Source of the DNA: Parachlorella kessleri
Taxonomy: Eukaryota; Chlorophyta; Trebouxiophyceae; Chlorellales; Chlorellaceae
Reading direction: 5' to 3'
Length of the DNA stretch: 35,780 nt
Assembly (NCBI GenBank): GCA_001598975.1
Contig: BBXU01000472.1
Location: 1 to 35,780, forward strand
The notes under the pieces: generated by a model
What the model was told of the DNA's origin: nothing
Databases searched by the model: none
What the model saw: the letters and a program-made list of their open reading frames with translations, nothing else
In this document: positions 10,169 through 21,000 of the stretch, piece after piece
Position numbering within the stretch: the stretch's first letter is position 1
Layout of the letters: each line of letters begins with the position of its first letter
Position numbers and translations under genes: made by a program

Positions 10169-12137
10169 ATGGCCAGACATTTGCTGCTTTGGGCCTGCGT
10201 TCTCCTGATAGCGGGGGCTCAGGCGGAACTCAACTATGGCAGTAAGTGCAAGCCTTCGCCAGGTACTTCACAGTGTAGGTTGTTGCCAGGGTTGTAACAG
10301 TGACGTGGTGTGTTGTCCCTCCTGCAGACCTGGCCCAAATGCTTAACCTGAAGGGGATGGACAGAAGGCAACTGAGTCAGAACTTAGGGCAGCTTGCAAA
10401 TTTAGCCAGCATGGTCTCCAAGCTGCCCAGCTGGATGAAGAACGGCATGATGCAAAGCACGCAGTCCTGGCTGCAGAAGTCGCTGCAGCAGATGGATGCG
10501 GCCGTAACAGGGATGCCACTTGTAAGCAGCGCATACAAGTTCAGCATGGCTCGCCTACCAGGGGTGGTGGTAAGTCGAGCTGCGCAAGCGCATATCGGCA
10601 TTGTTGGCGCCTTTTAGGCTGCGTAGACAGACTGTGAGACACCTGGTGCATGTGGGGTTCAATCCCTGGATCTTGACTATGTTTGCACATGGAGGTGCCC
10701 TTGACAGTGTTTTGCTCGTGCCTGCAGGGCAATGCCACCCTGCCTGGTGTTCAGCTGGGAAATGTGACTGTTTCACCCTGGGCCTTTACTATGAGCCAGC
10801 TGTCCACCATGGTCGACTCCGTCAAGGCAAAGTGAGAGCTCGTGTTAGTGCTAGTCACCATGGTAGCCGGTGTTGCGGTAAAGGGGGCAGGGAGGGGGGG
10901 AGGCACCGCTGGAGTTTTGGCGGCAGAGTTGGTGGCGGGGCTCAGGTGTTAAGTTGAGTGGGAAGTGCACCACATGTGAGTTTTGTACCAGAGAATGGGG
11001 CCGGGGGGGGGGGGGGGGTGGTTGGGGTTGTCAGTGTTTTATGACTTTGCTGGCCTTGGAAATTGTTCAACTGCCAGCAACCTTGGCCACATGAGTATTT
11101 GGCTGTTTGACACCCAGGGAGGGCCATCTGTGCAGGTACTGCTCAAACTCTACCCTGGTGCTAGGAGGGAAGGTGCCGGCAGTGCTGAAAGGGCCTGAGC
11201 TGAACGTCACTCTTAGCCTTGGCAACTGTACCATCACACAAAGCGGGAATAATAAGACACTGGCGTGCACACAGCCATCTGTGTCATATACGAAGGCAAG
11301 TGGTGCAAGTTTGCGTGCTGCTAAGGCAAGGTTCCGTTGAATGGTTGTGTGCTTGCCACGCTGTCTGCTTTTGACAGGATCCTTCACTGTTTGGGTTGGC
11401 TAGATTAGGCTGCTCGCCACTTAACTGGAGGGATTTCGTCGCATGCTCACAAGCCTCAGGGCTTCTGCATGCAGACACCTATCACATACATATCCAAGCA
11501 CCAAGCCCCCGATGTTTTTGTTACCGAGGAGTGTGCCCTGGGGAAGAGCCATGGCATGGTCAAGCAGCAAGTTCTTTACAGGTGACACTGAAACAGGGGC
11601 TGCTGGCATGCTGGGATATACAACACTGCTGGTCCACTTATTTACATGGCATGACCGATTTGCTAGGCGCTGGTGGTTGCGTACTTGGGCAGCCAGCTAG
11701 GAGGACATCTTATGAATACCCACTCACCGCACCCTTGGATTTGCTCACGCAGCGGGGGCCCTGATGTGATATACCCTTCACTGGATGCCTTCCTGGCGGC
11801 AACCCTGAAGGGCAGCCTGAACTTGGGCATGGATTGGCTGGGCAAGCCACCAAACCCTGCTGCAAGCGCAACTGCCAGCAGTTCTGCATCTGCTGGTGTG
11901 GCGGCGGCGGCGGCAGGAGCTGGAGGCAGCTCAGTAGCACAGGGCTCTAACCTGGCTGGGCAGACGGTGGCAGCTGCAGGGGTCACAGCAGTAGGCCAGC
12001 TGCCGCCGCAAGGAGGACTGCAGTATCCGGGGATGCAACAGTGGCAGCAGGCCTGGCAGTCGTCGCAGGGCATGGCACAGCTGCTGACGCAGGAGCAGGC
12101 GCAGGCAGTGTCGGGAGTGTTTAGAGATGGCATTTAA
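10169..12137 (+). CDS. Secreted, heavily N-glycosylated protein of unknown family; splice structure partly ambiguous
   Basis: ATG 10169 opens a signal peptide (MARHLLLWACVLLIAGAQA, cleavage likely before ELNYG). Well-supported exons: 10169-10241, 10328-10569, 10728-10831 and 11136-11295, joined in consistent phase; a last exon at 11753-12137 (stop TAA) enters in phase 2. The mature part begins with a Met/Gln/Leu-rich helical region and then has five N-glycosylation sequons in about 75 residues (NAT, NVT, NST, NVT, NCT) with paired cysteines. The last exon holds DVIYPSLDAFLAATLKGS and then an Ala/Ser/Gly and Gln-rich tail. The link between 11295 and 11753 has competing readings: a GC donor at 11296 (AAG|GCAAGT) spliced to a strong acceptor before 11378 (DPSLFG...), or read-through to a donor near 11330. 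An extracellular or vacuolar role is likely. No family recognised. Confidence 0.65.
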
Positions 12138-12426
12138 AGTAGGACTGTGCTCCGCAGTTTGTGAAGGAGCGTTTGGCGTATGTGTCTCTGGATAAACTAC
12201 CAGCCTGCTGGTGTGCAGATGTTGACGAGGGAGTAGAAGCCTTGCAAACTTTCTTGTTGTACCCCGGGACCTAGTATAGGCCCGCCTTCCATCCTGTGAG
12301 AACTGGCAATGCCCTTGACCTCTAGAGTATCTATTATCGCGAGTTCATCGTGATGAGCTTGTGATCAGCACGCCGTCTGCAGTGCACCATATCTTTTGAT
12401 CCAAGGCTTAGCGCCCTGAGGTAATC
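12138..12426. other. Short intergenic region between two + genes
   Basis: 289 bp with no open frame or repeat recognised; 3'UTR of the secreted-protein gene and 5' region of the DMT gene. Confidence 0.45.
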
Positions 12427-14257
12427 ATGACAACAGGGCGCAGCTTCCATTTCAACTCCTGGACGGCACAGGACGGCCGGGCGCGCCCCCCTGTTACGAC
12501 GTATTATGCTCCGACAAGCGCGAATGGGGCCAGTGTTATCGAGATGGAGGCCGCTACCCCGTCACCCAGCAGCCGCCTGCTGGACTGGGGTCGTGACAGA
12601 CTGAAAAGCTATTGCAGCAGATTCAGCCGAGAAGTCTTGGGCCTACAGCTCTTTGTGTTGAGCACGCTCTTCTCGAGCGGCATGAGTTTGATGGCCAAGC
12701 TTGCAGGTGGGCATCTAGACCGCAAGCAATACCGTCGTTTTGCCACCTCGGCGCTTCCTGAACTGGCCGCTCCGTGCTTGCAGGCCAAAGGGGGGTCCCT
12801 GTCTTCCAGGTGGTGCTCATACGCAGCCTCTTCTTGCTGCTCTTTACTACCCCCCAGCTAGTGAAAGCCCGTATCAACCCATTCCATAGCGACCGACAGT
12901 GGCTGCTGCTCCTGCGCGGGTTCCTCGGCTTTTGTGGGGTATCCTCCCTCTACTGGGCAGTCTCCCTGCTGCCGATGGCTGAGGCTACAGTCCTCAGCTT
13001 CTTAGCCCCAGTCATCGTGGCGGTACTCTCGCCGGCTCTGCTGCACGAGCGCCCCTCCCGCAGTGTCCTGGTAGCTCTGCCCTTCTGCATAACCGGGGTG
13101 CTGCTAGTAGCAAAGCCTGCAGCGATATTTGGAGCAGGCGTGGGCCAAGCCGGCCCTACGGTTTGGGGAACACTGGTGGGCCTTATACAGGTAGGCATGC
13201 CTGCTCTACCCTGCCTCCTAGTTCTAGCGGTTGCCATGAGTGGAGCATGATCATGTAGATTGCCAATCCAGTGAGTTGCAGCCCGCTTTGCTGGGTTGCT
13301 GACTCTTTAACTTAAGCATCAAGGGCAGGAGCTGACGTCTGCCTTACCTATGCTTCCACTTGCCTGCCTCTGTGTGGCTCTTCCCCTCCCCTTCCTGCAG
13401 GCCTTCTTTTCAGCCACTGCCAAAATGTGTGTGAGGGCGCTTAGCTCAAGCGCAGAGCCTGTGGCTGCTGTGGTGTTCAGCATGGGCGCCATGTCCACGC
13501 TGGGCTCCATGCTGGCCTGCGCTGTGCTGCGCTCATTTGTCATCCCAGGCGCCGCTGCGACGTGGATCATCCTCATCTTCAATGGCATCTTCGGCTATGC
13601 AAATCAGGCGAGTAGGCGGGGATGGCAAGGAAACCGGCTGCCAGCATGGCATGCAAGCCCAACTTGGGCATGTGTTGGGCAATTCCTTGATGAGTGTTGT
13701 GATAAGTCTTGCTGCTACGCTGGTCCAATGTGAAAGGATCCGCCTCCTCTCAGGCCGTTCAGCCCCCCTTGCAGGTCACCCTGACAGCGGCACTGCAGCG
13801 CGCCAAGGCAGCCCCCGCCATCTCCATGAGCTACTGCAGCGTGCTCTGGGGCATCCTGGCAGACCTCCTCGTCTTCCACACCTCCCTCAGCGGCCTGTCG
13901 CTGCTGGGTGCTGCCATCATCTGTGCCACCAGCTTCTGGGTGGCCTACAGCGAGAAGAAGCGGAGCAAGGCCAGCAGCGGGGCGGGCGGGCAGCAAGGGG
14001 AAATGGAGCTGGGGAGGAGCCCTGCTGCCGAGGGGTATGCACGGCTTAGCAATTCGGCAGACTGGGCGGAGAGTGAGGGGGAGGCTGAGAGCTTGCATGC
14101 AGCTCCCAGTAGCCAGGTGGGGGAGGCTGGGGCCCGCACAGGTGCTCCTGTTGCCGGTGGGGGCGATGCGCTGAGCTATGGGAAGGTGCAGGGGTTGGGA
14201 GCCGTGCAACTTCTTGCAACCAGCAGTTCACCCAGAGATCGGAAGGGCAGCGTGTGA
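12427..14257 (+). CDS. EamA/DMT-family (SLC35G-like) transporter
   Basis: Four exons, 12427-12706, 12784-13190, 13401-13607 and 13775-14257, give 458 residues with all phases matching. After a soluble N-terminus of about 75 residues come two EamA repeats with roughly ten helices. Typical drug/metabolite transporter stretches are VPVFQVVLIRSLFLLLF, LLLLRGFLGFCGVSSLYWAV (the RGFLGF/YWA pair is characteristic), LPMAEATVLSFLAPVIVAVL and, in repeat two, SSSAEPVAAVVFSMGAM and SYCSVLWGILADLLVF. The C-terminus is a hydrophilic Gly/Ala/Ser-rich tail of about 100 residues. Family members move small solutes such as amino acids, nucleotide sugars or metabolites; the substrate is not deducible here. Intron 3 has a GC donor (CAG|GCGAGT at 13608), forced by the frame on both sides. 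ATG 12427 follows an in-frame untranslated stretch and is the natural start. Confidence 0.87.
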
Positions 14258-15378
14258 GAAAAAAAATCAAGTGTGTTGTCTGTGCTTCCACCGCGATGCA
14301 AATAGGGAAGTGCTGGCGAAAGGCTTGCCGCACTTCCAATCAATGGCCCTCCCACTGCCTAGCGTGAGATTTGTGTTCGTCGTTGGTGACCCTGTCTTGT
14401 TTCTAATTTGGTGACCCTGTAACGTGTTACATATTGTGGCTGTGCGTCGGTACTACTGGACTCTCGCTTCTTCAGACGCTGCTGACAAACTTGCAAATTG
14501 ACTGGATGGCTATGAACTCTTGGGCAAGGCATGCCCTTGTGCTTGCCCTCCATCCTTGTTCTAACATAACAAAGGCCAGGCCTTCCGCCAGTGTTTATTC
14601 CTTGCAAACTTGTGCATAACAGTTAACACTTTGGTGGGCAGCTCATTTCTGTGACTCTTCTTAGTGCTATGCTCTGTAGCTAGGACTAGTACTATGCTCT
14701 ATAGCTACCAAATTTGCTTTATATTCAATTTTCATGGTTATGTTCACTGGAGCCTGTGAGAGCAACCAACTCACAGGGGTGCAGGCAACTCCAAAGGGCC
14801 GAGCGTGAGTTACTAAGGCTAGCCAGAGATTCATGAAAACCAAGCCAAGCCGCCACCAAATGTTGCAGTGTTCCCTTCGTCTTGCGCACAGACGAGTTCT
14901 CGTGGTGGTTAGGCGACCCAATGGCAGGCCAGGACTGCCCCAAGGTTCTGTGCACTCAATGACGGTTGCAGACCTGACTGAGCACGCCCCACGCCAGAGG
15001 CTTACACCTTCCTCACCTGCACGATGGCAGAGCAATCAATCTCTGCATCACTTTTGACAAACGCAGGCAAAAATGCTTGATCCTCCTGACACCCAACCTC
15101 TAGCCTGCCCTTTTCTTACCATCTAAGCTGTATCCAGGGCTGTCTAGGGCTCGTCGACGCAGAATGACTTGACTAAAGATACTTGTGCAGCTTTCAGTGC
15201 TGCCAGTCCATGAGTAACGGACTGACCATCAATGGACACACTGTCCTACACCAGGCCTTGCATATGGCTTCACCAAGACCCATACAGGCTAACTCTGCTT
15301 TCATACCCCTGCCACGAGTTGCGTACATTTCTAGTGTCAGGAAAAAAGAACCCTGCTGCAAGCGCACCCTTCAGCACG
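14258..15378. other. Convergent intergenic region between the DMT and BUD22-like genes
   Basis: About 1.1 kb of less GC-rich sequence with no convincing coding exon. It should contain the 3'UTRs of both converging genes. A TGTAA at 14418-14422 on the + strand lies about 160 nt after the DMT stop and is a candidate poly(A) signal. A short imperfect direct repeat occurs at 14669-14707. Nothing else was recognised. Confidence 0.5.
14669..14707 (+). repeat. Short imperfect direct repeat
   Basis: CTATGCTCTGTAGCTA is followed within 10 nt by CTATGCTCTATAGCTA, one mismatch in 16. Meaning unknown; too short to assign to an element. Confidence 0.7.
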
Positions 15379-17591
15379 CTAGTCGTCGTCAAAGGTGATC
15401 TTCTTGCCCGTCGGCTGAGGAAGCTTCTTCTGCTGCGCTGCCTGCTGCTTCCTGGCCTCCCAGGAGGGGTGCAGTGGCCCTGCAGCCTCCACGCTCCCCC
15501 TGCTGGTGCTGCCCTTGTGCCGCCCTTGCTGCGGCGCTTGCTGTTCACGATGCTGCTGCTGCTGCTGCTTCCCAGCGGGCTGCCTCTGCTGCTTGTCCCT
15601 AGCAGGCGCAGCTCGGACAGCGCTGGCACCACTTGGCTGCATGTTCGGCTTTGCACTCGTTGGTGCCGCTGCTGCTCCTGCTGGTCCATCCTCGTCAAAC
15701 ATAATTTTCTTGGCTGCGGGCGCGGCTGAGATGCTGATCTGGAGCTTCTGCTGCCGCTTGGCTGCCCAGGAAGGATGCAGTGCCGCATCGGCTTGTTCTC
15801 CATGCCCAGCCGCCTTGGCTTCCCCGCGCTGCTGCACCCGCTCTGCCTGCTGAGCTGGTTGCTGCACAGCAGGCGCAGACCAGAGTGGCCGCTTCTTGCT
15901 TGGCCTGTCGGTGCCCTGCACCGCCCCACCCCCGGCCGCCCCCTGCTGCTCCTGTTGCTGGAGAAAGTGCCGTGCGCTGCCGCCGTACATCCGCGCTGCT
16001 AGCAGCCTACGAGCCCGCTGGCCCAACCGGTTCTTTGACTTCTTTGCTAGAGCCGCCGCCTTTTTCTTCTGCTTTGCCTCCCTCTGCTCTTGCTTCTGGC
16101 CAGCTCGCAGCTGCTCCCTGCCCCTTTCCGACCCTGGTCCTTCATTTCCGCCGCCTTGGCTGGCTCTGCCACGTGCCGCAGACCCTGCCTTAGCCCCCTC
16201 GCCTGCGCTGTCATAGGCCTCGCTATCGAACCCATTACTCCCTGGCTCACTACCACTATCGTAGCCAGCGCCCAGCTCACTGCCACTGTCACCCTCCCCG
16301 CCTGCAAGCCCCCCCGGGTCGCTGCCAACTAGCCCAGAGTCATCATGTGAGTCATCGTCCGAGCCACGGCTGCTCCGCTGCTCGGTGGCATGCTGCGCTG
16401 AGCTGCTGGGCTTGGTGCGCTGCCCTGCATGCCCTGCAAGCAGCTTGGCCAACGCCCCCTCCGCCATGGTGTTCAGCGGCAACTCTTTTGTACCCTTCTG
16501 GACCTCCCGACAGGCGCTGCCAGGCTGCTTCCTGCCATCCTGCTGCTGTTCCAGTGCACCACCGTTAGCCGCTTGGGCATGAGTGCCACCATTTAGGCCC
16601 TCGTGCTGCTCTTGCTGCTGCTGCTGCTCCATCTGCTGCGCACCGTTCCCTGCCCCCTCCCCAGCCAAGTCCGCAGCTGCCCCTTCCTTAGCTGCCGCTC
16701 CAGCAAGCTTCTTAGCGAGCTGCTGCAGGTCCCGCTGGGCTGCCAGTGCTTGGTCCCGCACACACTTGGCGGCCAGGATGCGGCCATGAACTGCCTGTGC
16801 AGCCTCACCAGCTACGGGGGGCCCTCTGTCTGCAGCTGGACCGGAGCCGGGTGCTGCACCCTGCCCCTCCCTCTGCTCCTTCTCCTGCTGTGGATGCGGG
16901 TCCTGTTGCTGCTGGATGCCGTAGGAGGCGGCAATGGTCTTGGTCAGCAGGTCAACATCTGCCGCCCTGGCAGCTGCCAGTTGCGCTTGAAGCTTGGCTG
17001 TGGCTGCTGCACCCTGGCCTGCAGGAACACGAACCTCTTTGGAAAGGTGTGTAACGTTGTGTAGTGAGGGGGTCTGCATCCCCGTTATCTGTATGCTTTG
17101 TGCTTTCTGGCCCATTTGGCTAGGAAGGCAGGGCTGGGCGGCTGCTTACCCTGCCCATCCTCTGTGGCCTGCTTGACGCGCCTCACAATTTTGCGAATCT
17201 CAAACTGCTTGGACTTCTTAATCTCCTGTAACATCAAGAGTGCACTTTATCATAAAGGCGTGAAGGAGGGGTTTTAGTGAGCTTCACAAGCAGCCCAACG
17301 TGTGTCCCACCTTATGAACTAGCTTTAGGTAGTGGAAGGCTTTCTTGGCAAGGATGGCATCCCTGCAACAGTAGACACTCCTTGTTGATATTACTGTCTG
17401 CTCCTGGTGCAGTCAAACGTCGGTGGCAAGGCCTGCAGTCAGCTTACCCTGGCTCCTTCCCCTTGGCGCCTCCCTGCAAGGCAACAAAGCAGTGACAGTA
17501 CTGTAGCTGATGGTGATACTATTGTTTACAGCGAGTCCGTCGCAAGGGTAGAACCTAGGCTCACCTTGTTTGGCTTCCTACGGAACTTCAT
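15379..17591 (-). CDS. BUD22/SRFBP1-family ribosome-biogenesis protein
   Basis: Five exons, 17591-17565, 17473-17448, 17362-17311, 17225-17150 and 17018-15379, give 606 residues with matching phases. The small 5' exons encode the conserved N-terminal helix region (DAILAKKAFHYLKLVHK then EIKKSKQFEIRKIVRRVK). The large last exon is low complexity (Gln/Ala/Gly, acidic Ser/Asp blocks, then an Arg/Lys stretch RAGQKQEQREAKQKKKAAAL) and ends with the family's C-terminal signature LHPSW...KKITFDDD. In yeast Bud22 helps assemble the small ribosomal subunit in the nucleolus; human SRFBP1 is the counterpart. The same LHPSW...KKI-F-D-D signature also occurs at residues about 474-504, so the C-terminal module is present twice. 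ATG 17591 fits because it starts an exon of nine codons (MKFRRKPNK) in phase 0. Confidence 0.82.
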
Positions 17592-18013
17592 GGCAACGGA
17601 TGCAAGAACTTGCAAAGACTGCAAGGCGTTTGGAAAAGCTGCCCAAACACCGATGCGGAGTCTTTGCACATAGGTGATTGCGCTGATATTGCAGGCGAGG
17701 TTGCCACTTGCAGCAGCCAGCGCCTGAAAGGGACTCCTGCTGGCCATGCTGGCGCTAGCCCATGCTTGTGCCAAGTCTGTGCACACAGATGAACAAGGAT
17801 TGAGAAAGCTGGTTCCGTGCTTCTGCCTGGAACTGCTACGTGAAGCGTACAGGGCCTTGTTTTGTGTCATGTCTGTCTAGCACGAAAGCGAGCTGAACCC
17901 GTGGCTATCGAGCTCTGTAACTACTGTAAGGTTCTCACCTCTGCACCCACCTGGCCTGCATACTTGGACTATCGCCATCCTAAGGAGTGGTGGAGAAGGT
18001 TCGCCAGTGGGGG
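17592..18013. promoter_or_regulatory. Head-to-head intergenic region between BUD22-like and FTSH4-like genes
   Basis: 422 bp separate the two start codons, so both promoters and 5'UTRs lie here. No TATA box or known motif stands out. Confidence 0.4.
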
Positions 18014-21000
18014 ATGACGAGCGGTGGCTCGGCGCTTTTTAGACAGGTAAACAGAAACATTTGCTTATGCCTGACCAGAAGCTTGTGCTTGCCTCGGTCC
18101 TGTCGCTGGCTGCTCACAGTAGTGCTACATACTTGCAGGCGTTTCAGAGGGCAGCCCGGGAGTGCCTAAATGCTACTGCAAAGGCTGAGCAGCAGGGTCT
18201 ACGCCAGGGCAGCATAGGACGTGTATCTCGCCGTGCGTATAACTATTTGCGCGACGAGTTGCCAGGGGATCCGCAGTCACAGGTCAGTGGCTGGGGGCAG
18301 CTGCTGACATAGCTGAAGGCTGTTTATGGCCAGTGATGTTACTGCCGTAGAGGTTGCGGGGTGCCCCTGGGGATTTGCAACGAATGTTTGTCCATGCCAT
18401 GTAGCCCTCCATAGAATATAAGGTACACGTGGATGGCCTGCCCTTTCGGTTCTTCCGGAAACCTTGAGCCCCACGGTGTGGTCAGGCCTGCAAGCAAAAA
18501 CTGCGCCGACCTGTATGAACGTAGTGTATAGGTTGTGGAGTTGCTAGTGTTTACAGGTGCGATACCTGCGAGACCTCAACCAGGCCGGCAACCATGAGGC
18601 TGTTATCCAGCTTTGGGAGGCGGGCAGGGTTGTGCCGGACGCAGCGCTTGGCGAGTATGTGACGGCGCTCGCAAGGACAAACAGGCTGGACAACACGGCG
18701 CTGATGCAGACATTGCAGGTGAGACCTGCAGGCACTCTGCTGACTGGGGGCCTTGCTGCTGCGTGTTGCCCCGTGCTGCAAATTTTGTTTCTGGGGGGCA
18801 GGGCGGGGCTTGGCTGACGTGCAGAGTTTGTGGCCAGGAAAGTTGCGATGGCGCCATGCTGTTGATGGGTGGACGCTAGTCTCAGCTGTGTTAGTGTGGT
18901 TGAGTGGTCAGAGTTTGACTTGCCCGTGCTTGCAGCGTGGCTATGAAGCCACGCGGAGGTCAGCACAGGCAGCAGCCATGCCGTCCTCCGCTGCAGCCCC
19001 CGCTGCCGGCAGCTTTGCCGCTCGCGCGATGGAAGGCTTTGGGGCGCGGCCAGCCGGCGAAGGGGCGAGCTTGTTTGGCGCCGGCGGCAACGGCGGGGCA
19101 GCAGCAGGCGGGTACCTTGGCGCAGCAGGCGCAGCAGCAGCTGTCGGTGGGGGGTCGCCGCTGGGTTCCGCGAAGAACCCGCTGTACATGATGCAAGCGG
19201 AGCCGACGTTTTGGAGCCAGATGTGGCGGTCGGTGCGGGTGCTGGGCCTGGCGTTCCTCTTTATGGCGGGTAAGTGTACGAATGAGGAGCTGGGCAGGGC
19301 TGGGTTTTGAGAGAGGGCCACCTGGCATATGCGCCCCTTTCCTGCTCCATGTCTGGTGCTTGCTGTAGGCTGGCATAGTTGGCCTGCAGTTTGGGCTGTT
19401 GCGCCTGTTGACCACTATGGCAGACAACCCACACCACCGACCCGTGCGATTGTTGCTGCCTGCCATGCAACAGGTCTGGGCGCTATGGTGGAGGAGCGGG
19501 GCCTCTCTCGCAGCATCCTGAACAACCCTGACCTGCGGCCGCAGACAGACACCAAGACAAAGTTCGCGGATGTCAAGGGGGTGGACGAGGCAAAGGTGAG
19601 GTTGGTAGTGCAGGGTCTCCTGACCTGGCAAGTGGATGTGTCATGGCGAGAAAGGCCTAGTCAGTGTGACTGGCCTAGCAGTTGTATCCGGCGGGGCTGC
19701 GCTGTGCTGTGTGTGCTGGGTGTCATGCCGCGCGACGCTGCGCTGCTGTGCTGTGCTGTGCAGGGTGAGTTGGAGGAGATTGTTGCCTACCTGCGCAACC
19801 CCGCCAAGTTCACGTCGCTGGGGGGCAAGCTGCCCAAGGGGGTGCTGCTGGTGGGGCCGCCAGGTGCGCTGGGCGTGGCACGCTGTGCTGTGCCATGCTG
19901 TGCCTCCTGGCATGGCTTGTGGGATGTTGACGGGCTCTGGATACTTCCAGCTTGCACACACAGGAGTGGCTGTCTGGGTGTTGATCCACTGTGTGTCTCA
20001 AGTCTGCCCCCGCGCGCGGCCCCCCACCCCCCCTCTGGTTATGAAACAAGCAGAGGCAGGGAGGATGCATGGCATTGATATGCTTTGGTGGTGAACATCT
20101 GACACGCTTGGGGGCGTCCGTCCCGACGTGCAGGGCGGTAAAAGCATGTTTGCTGCGCCTAAATCACATGCAGGGACGGGGAAGACGATGCTTGCGCGGG
20201 CGATTGCTGGGGAGGCTGGCGTGCCGTTCTTCTACACATCAGGCTCCGAGTTTGAGGTCAGTGCTGGGAAGCCAAGCGGTTGGTGTTGCCGTCTGATTTG
20301 TGCCACCTCTGTTTCCCACGGCGGAAGGCAGCCAGTTACCGTGGAGCGTGGCTCTAGAAGAGTCGAAGTGGACCGTGCTGTACTGTCCTAGGAGCTTAAC
20401 TTATGTGTGGCCGGCCTACTGTAATTATGTCATATAGTGCCAAGGGATCACGAACCTGGCCATTTCATCCCTGTGGTGCAGGAGATGTTTGTGGGCGTGG
20501 GTGCGCGGCGTGTTCGTGACCTGTTTGCAGCCGCGAAGAAGAACTCCCCCTGCATCGTATTCATAGACGAGATTGATGCCATCGGTGAGCCCAGCTGTTG
20601 GCCTGTGAACAATGCTGTCAGGCTGCGCCTGCCTGGGAGATCGCTGCGGCCAGTGAGAAGTGTTTGTCATGGCTTATCTGCCCGCAGCGGATCCCATTCT
20701 GTGGTCGGCATCTAGTATTGGAAGCTGGCCTGCATGCATGCGGACATGGCACAGCAGAGAGTGTGGAGAAAGGGCGGCAGCAACCAGCCAAAGGTATATT
20801 CTCACCGAGTCTCCATCCACGCCTCCTTGGTGAGCCTCCCCACAACGTGTCGCCGTTTCTGTCTTGCAGGCGGGTCCCGCAACCCCAAGGACCAGCAGTA
20901 CATGAAGATGACGCTCAACCAGATGCTGGTGGAGCTGGACGGGTTCAAGCCCAGCGAAGGTGAGGCGCGGCAGGCAGGCAGGCGGGGGGGGGGGGGGGTC

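Noticed and set aside
19329..20078. 249-codon plus-strand frame through FTSH4 introns
   Set aside because: It reads two real exons (19474-19595 and 19764-19863) but also the introns between; spliced homology to FtsH is decisive.
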